Origin: Larimichthys crocea
Lineage: Eukaryota; Chordata; Actinopteri; Sciaenidae
Assembly: GCF_000972845.2 (NCBI RefSeq)
Contig: NC_040018.1
Coordinates: 6,393,443 to 6,457,442, forward strand
Reading direction: 5' to 3'
DNA length: 64,000 nucleotides
Part shown: positions 54,255 through 64,000 of the stretch, one piece after another
Numbering within the stretch: position 1 is the stretch's first letter
Layout of the letters: the number at the start of each line of letters is the position of its first letter
The notes under the pieces: model-generated
The model's input: the letters and a program-made list of their open reading frames with translations, nothing else
Databases searched by the model: none
What the model was told of the DNA's origin: nothing
Made by a program: the position numbers and the translations under genes

Positions 54255-56402
54255 TTTTATTTTTTCCCAGGTAACTAGGTATCTCTGATGTCATCCAAAG
54301 GTTTCTAATGGCGCAAACTGTTGAACCAGGCGACAGGTGGCAGACAGGACCTGTAGCTTCAGGTTCATTTGAAACAGACGGTGCCCATAGAAACAACAAA
54401 CAGAGAAGCACTGTTGTCCCGTGTGCCAAATCAGCTCACATCAGCAGACTGGACGTCAGATCATGATACATACTGAACCCTGAGTTCAGTTTCTGCTGTC
54501 TGTATCTAGAAATATGTCTTTAAAATAAAATGAAACTTGGATACAACACGAGGTTACATTATTTGTAAATTAACAACTAAACTGTATTTGAATTAGAGTT
54601 ATTTTTATTTTTTGTACAAAGAGGATTTTTTTTTTCTTTTTTAAATTACAGACAAATGTACGTAAAAATAATTATCTGTAATTAAATATGTGGCTCATCC
54701 TAACAATGTAACATTTTTCCATGTAATTTTGAGGTAACTCTTTGCACTTTTACGTTGTAATTTGTTATCCCGGATACATATTTAGCAAACGTATTTTTAT
54801 TACATGACATAATGCATAGTATTTTTTTAAGAAAGAGAACAAAGCTGCACTGCTCTTGAAATTGAACATTTCTGGTATGTTGCACCTCGGGTTACACCCA
54901 TTGAGTAAAAGCACGTACATGCCAATGAATCGGCCAAAAGTAAAATGAGTCAAGGGCAAAGTGAGGAAAATAATGCACTGCATCGCAGGCCATGTGTTTC
55001 AATTGTCCTTGAGCAAGACGTTAAACCCTGATGGTTGTGATGTTGAAGATGGTCAGGCTGTCTTGTCTGTTGTGCGCACAAACTAATGGTCTGTGGTAAC
55101 CAAACTTAACTGTACTTAACTTCAGAGCTTCAGCATCAACCTGTTGTTGAAACCAGCTGTAGATTAATATCGTGCAAATCTCCAGGCATGAATCATGAAG
55201 CTAATGACTGTAGGGCTGTAAATGAGTCTGCTCAGCACCTCACAGTCTCGGGTGATGAGGATATTTCCCCTCGTCACATCTCAGAGCGAACAGAGACTGA
55301 TGCTGCAGCAGCTTTCTCAGCTCTTTCACCTGCAGCATCACTGAACTGAACCTGTTCATTAAACACACACTCACATATTTTCCCCTGTGATCAGCACTGC
55401 AGGTAATAAAGCCTCAGCTGTAAACATGAAGGACAATTTAACATCTATAATCTGTGATGTAAACAGAAATAAATGGTCCATTATACCTCCAGAATTCAAA
55501 ACACAGGACTCAGATGTATCAGTCCCAAACACAAGAGGTACAAGCCAAAGGGATTCTTCACAAATTGGCAACCTGAATCTTGTTCTGTCAAAAGGCTTAT
55601 GACTAATCTTCAAACCAGTAGTTCAACTCTATTGGAAATATGAGCCGCAGCAGCTTAGCTTAACACTGGAACTAGAGGGAAACTTCTAAAGATCACTAAT
55701 TAGCATGATATATCTTGTTTATTTCATCTGCAAAAAAATAGAAATAGTGTAAAAGCCACATGTTGTGAGGTCGACCGTGTACAGGCCTACTTTAGGCTGG
55801 AAGGTGCTATTGCCACATCACAAATCTGGCTAGCTCCAGTTAAACCCCTCAAGCATTTTAGTTTTTTTGTTTTTTTTTTAAGTTAACAACCAGCCATTCT
55901 GTTCCCAATAATATCCCTGGCTGCATGCTCGCGATGGGCGTCTTTCCTATGATGTGTGTTTGAAAATGAAAATCCAGACGCAGACCATGTCTCCAAGAGG
56001 GTCGGTGAAGAAGAGGAGGGGGCTAAGAAGGATGAGTTGGAGAGGGAAACTTGTGAGTCATAACCAAGTGGCAACCACCGTTGCTGTGAAACAAAGCCAG
56101 CGTGAAAGTGCCAAGAACTGCAGCTCCTGAAACCTCCTGAAAATCCTTAAGCCCCCGTGATAAAATGCCCAACTTCACAGCAGAAATAAACACAGTCTGG
56201 TAGAAAACACAGTTTTGGTCTCGATATCTAGGTAGGTATTTACAGTTACTGTCATACTCACTCTGTATCATGTGCAAGGTCGTTGTGTTGGGGTGGCTCT
56301 GGCCAGGAAGGACTCCCCTCTCCTCTCTCCTTCTCCCTGCTTCTTCTCCTTCGCTCCCGCTCCACCTCCTCAGCATCCTCTTGACTCCGTTGGGCCGTCA
56401 CC
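45448..56402 (-). CDS. lsp1: lsp1, lymphocyte-specific protein 1 (caldesmon-related F-actin binder)
   Basis: LSP1 binds F-actin at the leukocyte cortex and is a substrate of stress and PKC kinases. Twelve in-phase exons are supported: 56,262-56,402 (TAQRSQEDAEEVERERRRR), 52,690-52,963 (VLEEDEGFSDWSNRLENRND, the family's N-terminal hallmark), 51,963-52,093, 51,636-51,882 (Glu-rich), 50,047-50,169, 48,952-48,975, 48,791-48,832, 47,967-47,998 (IIERTESLKK), 47,506-47,590 (PIAVSKIDKKLEQYTHALE), 47,211-47,351, 46,420-46,518 (VGVADLINQWVRG) and a last exon to 45,663 (SGKRYKFVVTGHGKYEKV, the conserved actin-binding end). Together they give about 517 residues plus the first exon, against about 339 in human; the excess is acidic linker. 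The first exon was not located: exon 2 needs two incoming bases. The last exon either reads through to a stop at 45,448 or uses a donor at 45,556-45,557. Confidence 0.88.
46139..46160. repeat. (CTG)7 trinucleotide repeat in an lsp1 intron
   Basis: This is a short pure CTG/CAG run and is not in coding sequence. Confidence 0.9.
48428..48605 (+). repeat. GGTCCAGTGTG-family interspersed repeat in an lsp1 intron
   Basis: The 5' end TTTAAAGGTCCAGTGTGCAG is well preserved, followed by the family body to GGACTCTGAAGAGGGCC. The 3' half is missing. Confidence 0.65.
52964..56261 (-). other. Large lsp1 intron between exons 2 and 3
   Basis: About 3.3 kb with no additional exon seen. It holds a (CTG)n tract at 54,223-54,253 and AT-rich unique DNA. 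Confidence 0.55.
54223..54253. repeat. (CTG)10 trinucleotide repeat
   Basis: This is a pure CTG tract of about 31 bases in an lsp1 intron. It reads as poly-glutamine on the minus strand but has no exon context. Confidence 0.9.
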
Positions 56403-56894
56403 CTGCAACCAACATACACATTAACAGGTTGTCGCCACACCACTAGACCCACAAAACACAAATCATCTCCTAACCTGAATGTTAGAAGTTATCCATTTTC
56501 CCAGTTTCCCCCTTTAAATAGCTCGAAAGTCATAAAAAATGATCTTGCTCCACACTGTCTCACATACGTGGGTCTTTACTGAAGTCATGGGATGTTTACA
56601 CCAAGTTTACACCAGTATCTAAAACCAAGTTCAAAACATATTTTGCAGCAAAGATTCCGACAGATAAAAATATTCTAGATGTTTCGGTTCATACACATTA
56701 CTCCAAAGATATATTTAATTGAATGTAAGTTAAATAAGATCATAAAGGTTTATCCTCCATAAGGCTGAATATGAACCATAGATACGGATGGATAATGATT
56801 TTACCACATAGCTTTCATCTGACGCTACTTGAAGAGATGCTTTAAGCTGCTCCGAATCCCTCAATCCCCAGAGGCAAAACGGCTCCAGATACAT

Positions 56895-57200
56895 AACATT
56901 GTCAAAAGTATGTAGACAACGAACATTACACCCACATGTGATGATCGAAGATGTCATTCCAAAAATCGTGGGCACTGATGTTGCTATAAGAGCTTCCAAC
57001 TCATCTGGTTTCAGGCTTTCCACCAGATGTTGGGACCTTGCTGCAAAGATTCGCTCCCATTCAGGTCCAACACTGATGTTGGGTTTTAAAGTCTGGCTCA
57101 CAGTTGGTGTTCCAGTTCATCCTAAAGGTGTTGGACGGGGTTAAGATCAGGACTCTTCCTCAACATTTCTTGACAGGGCTGAGTGAACCTTCCCCAAACT
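56895..57200. mobile_element. Tc1-like nonautonomous DNA repeat relic
   Basis: The sequence starts GTCAAAAGTATGTAGACAAC and continues through CATTACACCCACATGTGATG to TTCCCCAAACTGGTGCCACA. This is the layout of a very common teleost mini-transposon whose consensus begins CAAAAGTATGTGGACA. A candidate complementary end (AAAACTTTTGG) lies at about 57,750. Confidence 0.5.
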
Positions 57201-58609
57201 GGTGCCACATTATAGATTGTAGTTTGTGGACAGATGGGTATAACACAGGTTCATGTAATGAAGACAAATATTGTTTGGGATGAGAAATGACAATTTAATG
57301 TGACGTAATCCACTCCACCAACCACTATGCATTACTCACAATCCCTGTTTGTTATTTGCCTGCTACAACAGTGAGAGTATCTATGGAAAAATGTATGAAT
57401 GAGGATTTTCAGGTAAGTGGATATAAAAATTGTTGGAAAAAATGAGTTCTTCTTCTGTTTCATAGAAAGCTCATTCAGCTCTTCTGTCTGATCGTCTCCA
57501 GTTTCCAGAGGGGCGGGACTTGATAACAATAACTCTTTTTATTGTCCAAGCACATCTGGCAGAGTTTGAGCCAGCTGCTGTGCTGTTTCACTTAATTTCA
57601 ATCTCTGGAGAGAAACTAAGAGAGGGAGAGGTAGGAGGTGAGGAGATGGAGGAGCAGACCGGATGATGGAGAGAGACTTTAATCCTGCGTAGCCAGACCA
57701 TCAACGTCATTTGGAGTTCTGGAGAAAATCTTGTCAAAAAATTGGAAGAACAAAACTTTTGGAAATATTCAGTAACCATTTCATTGGTTTGGAATCTTTA
57801 CAGGGGACTTATTGTCAGACTTGTTGGGTACAAACAAGTTTCTTTTTGGACATGTGACGTCATTGGTTTTAAAGGATAATTACGGTTTTACAACTTGGAT
57901 CATATTTTTGGAGATTTGGTCGCGATAATGTCATTCTGGACAAAGTCATGGTGCCATGACCAACAATGTCTGATCAGCAAGAAACATGACCGTCATACAT
58001 AAACAACCTAAAACCGAGACCAAACTGATGTGAAAAAGAAAACAGAGGTCACCAAAATTATTACCCAAACTGTCTGCTGAACCGACATGAGATCCCCTGA
58101 AAACATGTACCTTCATCATCATGGATCATGCAAGAAACGAGTCGATTCTTGATGATTCATGCATGACGGTGTAGAAAGATACATGCATGGTATTCTTTCC
58201 ATCACCATCAAAGCGTGATGTCACAACATCATAAATTCAGTGCTACCTCGTGGTAACCTAAAAGGTTGCGTAGGCCTCTTTGATCGATGGTTGCATTTGT
58301 CGTCTTAACTTAACAAGAAATTATTGCGCTCATCTGTATGTGATGGGAATCTTTAAACAACGTTGATGAGGACTCAGTCCTGTGTAAGAAACCTGGCGTG
58401 TAGTTTACACACTGCGTACACAGTTTTCCCTTCAATTGATGGATTATTAACAAAGCTTCAGGTACACCCACCTCCGAAAGGGGTTTGGATAATGGGGCTA
58501 AACTGTGAGCATGCCTGTAACCTTTCTAATTGTCATTTGACTGCATTATGTTATTTTATTTCACTCCACAGAACTTATTCTATGCAAAAATATATTCACA
58601 TGAAGATAA

Positions 58610-58800
58610 AGGACTGGTGTGTAAGATTTAGTGGCATCTAGGGGTGTAGTTGCTGATCACAACTGCCTCACTTCACCTTCTTCTTCCTAATGTGAAGGTC
58701 ATGAAACATGCACAAAATGCAAATCCTTGAGGTGGTGTTAAGTTTGTCTGTTTCAGGCTACTGTAGAAATATAGCATGCCACATAGAGGACTCACTGCAT
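58610..58800 (+). repeat. GGTCCAGTGTG-family interspersed repeat, 5' part
   Basis: AAAGGACTGGTGTGTAAGAT is followed by TTAGTGGCATCTAGGGGTG and then a degraded body. It lies upstream of the known lsp1 exons. Confidence 0.55.
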
Positions 58801-59414
58801 CTGCAGCACTTGAATTAAGTTCCCTAAATCTGACATGCCCAAGTTGGAGACAAGTCTTACAGTCTTTTTAGTCCAAAATTGATTGTTGTTGAGATGCAGT
58901 CTAGACTACAGTAACACAAAGGAATTTTGTACTTTGGGACAAACCCATTTGATTTTATTAACAGAGACTGCTGTGCCATATTATATTAAGATAAACTTTT
59001 GAATGCATATTTTCTCAGAGCCGAGGACTGGTAAAATCTGCTGGTAAAAAGTAAATTGTGAGCTCAGTCACTGCTGCAGTATCATGAAAGAAAAACAGCC
59101 CAAAGCCCTCGAGCTTGTTGGTTCTCATTAAAAGAATACATAAAACATGCGGATCATTCCCCTTTGTACTGGCCTGTTGTGGGTAAATCCAATGCACAGG
59201 CCTTCACCCAAAAATATGATTAATTTTCCCAACATGTCATCCCCTTCAGTTCATCAAACAACTGTCTGAATGAAATCACCATTCAAAAATGTGCTAAAAA
59301 CAAACTCGAAGATAGAAGCCCGATTCAAATGTCACTGGCTATGTTGGCTGTCGGTGGGGACACCAGTGGTTGTGAGTCAAACATGCTGAGGTCATTATTA
59401 TGTGGGAATGTGAC

Positions 59415-59592
59415 CTACATAAGTTCATACTCACTAGAGATGTAGTGGGAGCCATACTGGCAAGAGTCAGTCGCTGTAAATCGATTTGATGTGCGATAGG
59501 GTTGTTTTGTATTCTCAGTCAGGCCATTCTGGGGGAAACGGGTCGACTGGGGATGAGGTTTGATTGTGTGGATCTCATCATTGCTGCTTGGA
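59415..59592 (-). CDS. Unassigned candidate exon (53-58 codons)
   Basis: An excellent acceptor (CTCCTTCCCCTTGTTGCAG|TCC) opens a frame reading SSNDEIHTIKPHPQSTRF, then NGLTENTKQPYRTSNRF, then DSCQYGSHYISS. It can either splice at TCTCTA|GTGAGT (plus 59,433-59,434; exon 59,435-59,592) or read on for SEYELM to a TAG at 59,415-59,417. It does not join lsp1 exon 2 in frame, since it leaves one base where two are needed. The tyrosine-rich polar sequence would suit a cytoplasmic tail. I do not recognise the family. It could belong to a gene entering from the right edge, an alternative lsp1 5' exon, or be chance. Confidence 0.35.
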
Positions 59593-59789
59593 CTGCAACA
59601 AGGGGAAGGAGTATCAAATCCTTAAAGGATCATATTGGAGGTGTTACGTTTAAATGTTTTAGAAAATGATTCACTCCTAACCCCTAACTGAAAGGAATCA
59701 ACCAAAGCTTCTCCTCGATTCGTCTTCTATCAGAATTGGGATTTTGTGCAAACAAGAAAACAACTTGTGCACATAATAAGACTTACATT

Positions 59790-60225
59790 CGGCTTTAGTG
59801 CTCAGTTCTGAAGTGACCCGAACACGTTAAAGAACAATAACACGTCATACTGAAGTCAGCGCTTGTGGTTTCATTTATAAGGTGATGTGTGGTGGAAGCC
59901 AGCGGATTTGTGAGCAGATGACGAGGATGAGGAGAGAAAACGGCTGCTACTTCTGTACGGAGGTGCGTGTGGATGCGTAGTCGTCGGAGGTCAGGGGTGG
60001 TGTGACTGTGACGTAAATGGACTTTACAGAAACAGATTTCATCCAGAATTGATGGATGTCGAGGGGTATTTTGAACTACATCTGTCGGTGTCTCTCCACA
60101 AGACTCGAAAAGATCAAATTCAATTTGGTTTGTGCTGTTCGCACTGTCATGAAAAAAACAGATCTGAGCCACATATGAGCAGATTTGGGCCACTTGTACT
60201 AGCAGTCTGAACTTGGCCTTATTGT
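59790..60225. mobile_element. Nonautonomous DNA transposon relic
   Basis: The right end CACTTGTACTAGCAGTCTGA followed by ACTTGGCC and the left end GGCTTTAGTGCTCAGTTCTG are roughly complementary terminal repeats. Subterminal strings such as CAGATTTGGGCCAC recur in teleost mini-transposons. The 132-codon frame on the minus strand here is probably not a gene. Confidence 0.4.
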
Positions 60226-61421
60226 ATGTGCAAGTTAATATCTTGTCTCCTAGAAATTACATTTATATACAGCTTATTTGCAACAGCATACGTGCAGCAG
60301 ATGCTTTAGAATGAGGAACCGTTGTCTATTAATTTATCTGGCGTGCTGCAAAAATGTCGACACTGAACATGGCAGGAAAACGTTCACGTTCTCTGCCAAA
60401 ATATCCAGTCTTGTGATGCAATATCTGCTCACAGGGATTACAGCGTTATTTAAGTGTTTACAGATATGTTTAGGCACTTGGTTAAGGTCAGATCAAGGGT
60501 TTTTCCAAAGTCTGAGACTTAGAGTTTGCTGTTTGGCATCACTTTGGACTACACCAAGTACATAAAAAAGGTGTGTGTTAGTTTCTAACACTCACACACA
60601 TGTGATCTCCGTTTGATAACTAATTTAATAGTTTTTTACTTCCATTCGCTGAGCCTCATCGTCTGAAACTCCCACATTGAAAACCTCTGGGTGAGGGAAA
60701 GATCATGATCTGTTTTTCTGCACAAAAAGTCAAGAGTGACTTACGACACAACGTGTTTGTTGTTGTTTAATGGAAACCATGATCTTTCCCTGACTTTAAC
60801 CGAAGTGCATTTGATGCCTGAACCTAATCGCAGATGGGATTCTGGATGTGAACCCCAGACTCCTGCGGTAATTTAATGAGCTTTGTATGTCCTCCATCCA
60901 CCCCGACATCTCCTTGTGACCCAAGTGTGATAGATAAAGATAAAGCTTTTCATTCACTCAAAAGGACATATTCTCTAAACATAATCATTTTAGTAGTTTA
61001 GTAACATATGCGCTGAATTTATAGGAGGCGTGATTGCTTGTGAGCACAAGATAAAAACTATTTCTCAGGACTTCAGGGACTTTGGGGATGGGTAAATATC
61101 TTACTGATGACATATGACATATCAAACACACAGCTGAAGGACTGCCGTCTCTCAAAGGGCATCATGGGAAGTGTAGGAAATTGCTAACAAAAGCAGATGA
61201 GGCATGTCTGCTCTGCTTTATTCACACGGTCACTGCTGTGTATTGTCGCTGCAGGGCAGTTTGTATTTCCAGGTATCCTCAGAGTCTGCTGGGACGTTCA
61301 ACCCGATGCTGTGAAGCATAAATGTGAACTGAGGAAATTATGGAGGAAATCTGTCTGATACGCATCACTTTTTCCACCATTTACACAATGAGGCAATGGA
61401 GGCCTGGGGAACGGCATTTTC

Positions 61422-61464
<43 letters not shown>

Positions 61465-64000
61465 TTGAGCAGGAGGGGGTTCAGGAGTCAGCCAGATGAT
61501 GTCATGGCCATTAAGGAAGTTGCAGCTATAAAAGAAGCCATTGAACTCAGAGCTCAGTGTCATTTTCAGTGAGGTCACATAGCAATATTCCACTGAGGAA
61601 ACAAGAACCTCAGTGACAATGAGGAGTGGTAGTTAGGAGAGGGATGCAAAAATAGTAAACAACATAAAAAAAAATGCTGCTGTGCCTGAGGAGATGAATC
61701 AGGATAGATCACATTAAGACAGATCACATTAACTATGGAGGACTAAAAAGTTATTGGATGCAAAAACGGACAAAAAGATACGATAAAAACGGACTGAATC
61801 GACAAAGATTGTGATGTTGCAAAGAAATCAATGTCAAGAGATTTGTTATTATTTAAGTGTGAAACTATTCTATTAATTCTCACGGCTTCATCAGCTTTTT
61901 GAGGAACTTGAATCAAAGCAAGTGAGTCATTCTTTGCTGCCCACAGCGCTGGTGTCAAAACAAATGATATCTGCATCTCATTTTTCTGAATCAGGTCTTT
62001 TACTGTTACAGATCTGGTCTTAATATAAAGTACGGTAGATCAAGGGAAATAAGAACAGCCAGTTACATTAGTTTTCTTTATTTTCACTGCGAACCCCCAA
62101 ACAGCCGGTTTCATTAGAGGGGGTGTAAAGCACTGGGAACCAAAGGACTTTGTGAACATGAACTAATTTTGTGAAAACAAATAAATCTTTGTTAAAATAA
62201 ACACTATCGGTGCACCTTGCAAGCATACATTAGTCATAAAACCCATTCATGAGACATTAATTATAAACAGGTGACTGAGGGCTGTTCTTTAACTCAGTGC
62301 TGCGTTCACTGCAGTCAGTTCATTACTTCTGTTGGTCACAGACTTCTGTCGCATCTTTTGTCGCATCTGGTGTTGCACATGGTTGGATTCTAGGCCCCTA
62401 ATTGTTTCCTCTTTGTTGATGCTTGTTAGGTGGCATATTTCGAGAACACAGTATACTTGTTATTTTCTTAAAAGGCCCCAGGGGTAACTTTTCTACCATA
62501 AAATAGCCAAAAAATTTGAATCATTTTGGACGACTGGGAAGAGGAGTGACAGGGCAGCGGAGCCAGTGCCATGGCAGAACCTGAGCTGGGCAAGTGGCTA
62601 ATATAACAAGGCTCAGCAGACTCTGTGGACATGGCAGAGGCTAAGAGACCAAGGAGGAACCTAGGAAGAAACAAAGGAAGTGGCAAAGCAAAAGGCTGCC
62701 GGACGAGAGAAAATCTGGGGCTGACGTTTAGTCACTGGCGAGAGCTTCATGAAATAAAAGGCTGAGGGACAGATGCCTGGTTGGACCTCTTGCTGTTGGA
62801 CTAGTAAGTAATATTGCCTGGCTGCTATGTCTTGTATTGTTGCACTTGCTTGATGTTTGACTGTTAATATTGGCTGTTACAGTAGTCCTACAGGTACAAC
62901 AGCCATGCATAGGTGAATGATTAAGCTACACAAATTTCTGACTGTATTTCAGTTCTTTCCAGTAATACATATTTGTTAATCCGTACATGTTATAATGTAT
63001 TTCATGATGAAATAGTTGACTTATATGCTTATGATTGTACGAAGAGGTAAATATAGTTAACAGCAAAGACAATTACATTACAATATTCTGACCTCCCTGT
63101 GCATCGATGTAGATCATAAATATAAATAAAGTATTAAGTTTAAGCAAATATCAAGTAAAGATGGAACACTGATGGATGACGATGGTGATCTTGTTTTAAT
63201 CATTAGTTTGGACGATGACGTCACTCATGTACGTTCTTATACCGTGATGTTTTATATATTTTCATTAAACGTGTTACACATTTCTGTTTTATGTTCACTA
63301 AGGGGACAATAAAGTTAAAACTGACACTGAAGTAGTGCAGTTTAAAAAAATCACACGAGTCGTCGCCCCAAAAATCTCTCTTTTACAATATTTACCATGA
63401 ACACGAGCCAAGGATTTGGGTTTACCACTTGATGTCATCATGTTTTTTACTAGAGACATAAACTATAAATTTACCGTTGACCGCTCCCCTGAAACATACT
63501 TCTTGTTACGTACTGATATCTCCTGAAATAAATCATTTTTACAGTTGCAACCATGACACACACACAAAAAATGAGTGGAAACTGATTTTAGTGTTTTCCT
63601 ACATTGTCGTAAACATTAACTGTTTTCTATTGTGATTCATTCCAGTCGTGGAATATTATTATACATACACTACAGTATATCGGTCCTGCATTCAGTGCGA
63701 TGGATAAATATTCATTTCTGGGTGAGGTACAGTTAATTTAATGATTTCATATACTGCTGGGTGAACTGTACTTTCATGTTTTTAGGATCTATATCTGCTA
63801 AATAAGTAGTAACTGTCACATAAATGTACAGCAATGGAGTGAAGCGTAAACGTGAAATGCATAATAACAATAAAGTCAAATATAAATATGATTTGACCGG
63901 TACAGTATTATTTTATGAGTCACATTCATCTCATCAAATTTCCCTTTAAATTTCATCCTGCAGATACGAGTAAAAAAAAATAAAAAAGAATTCTGATCAT
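60226..64000. other. Right-end intergenic or intronic DNA, no gene seen
   Basis: AT-rich sequence contains a (GT)n tract at about 61,421-61,462. Both strands were read for splice-bounded frames and none was convincing. The first exon and promoter of lsp1 may lie here or beyond the window. Confidence 0.5.
61421..61462. repeat. (GT)n microsatellite
   Basis: This is a pure GT run of about 42 bases. Confidence 0.95.

Noticed and set aside
54184..54429. Poly-glutamine frame on the minus strand
   Set aside because: It is a translated (CTG)n tract in an lsp1 intron, with no splice or homology support.
59435..59465. Candidate lsp1 first exon MAPTTSL
   Set aside because: It leaves no partial codon at its donor, whereas lsp1 exon 2 requires two incoming bases.
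59795..60193. 132-codon minus-strand frame
   Set aside because: It coincides with a DNA transposon relic with complementary ends and has no known domain.

Overview
This is nuclear DNA from a ray-finned (teleost) fish. The evidence is vertebrate multi-exon genes with GT-AG introns, abundant tRNA-derived SINEs, LINE 3' fragments, and hAT and piggyBac mini-transposons of teleost type, long microsatellites, and the gene order tnnt3 / prr33 / lsp1. No viral, bacterial, CRISPR or toxin system was seen.

Left region (1-16,100). It contains prmt3 (protein arginine methyltransferase 3) in two incomplete, opposed copies. The minus-strand copy (664-4,336) has five clean exons that encode the second half of the zinc finger through to the start of the methyltransferase domain; the catalytic exons lie off the left edge. 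The plus-strand copy (10,533-13,341) supplies the first exon and repeats exons 2-4, but every shared exon has lost 2-3 single bases. The two copies sit in a long inverted repeat (about 2,655-5,283 against 10,690-13,606). A second block of about 1.65-2.5 kb, carrying the 3' end of tnnt3, occurs three times: direct at 5,502, inverted at 8,058-9,706 up to a 10-N gap, and direct again at 13,610. A merged-haplotype or fold-back assembly error is the simplest explanation, although a real segmental duplication cannot be excluded.

Middle (15,661-28,850, minus strand). This is a complete fast skeletal troponin T gene (tnnt3): a non-coding first exon with a TATA-like box, a start exon, several very small in-phase exons, one 129-bp acidic exon, and eight conserved core exons. 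The reading frame closes exactly to 278 residues. The intergenic stretch of about 6 kb to the right is shared head-to-head with prr33.

Right region. prr33 (plus, 37,377-43,418) is one intronless coding exon of 2,013 codons with a conserved N-terminal motif and C-terminal domain around a Ser/Thr/Pro-rich filler. lsp1 (minus, 45,448-56,402 plus an unlocated first exon) faces it tail-to-tail and encodes an acidic, caldesmon-related actin-binding protein. The last 7.5 kb holds transposon relics and one unassigned candidate exon. As recalled, the orientation pattern tnnt3(-) prr33(+) lsp1(-) is that of human 11p15.5 read backwards. tnnt3 acts in the striated-muscle thin filament, lsp1 on leukocyte actin, and prmt3 in cytosolic arginine methylation; the role of prr33 is not established.
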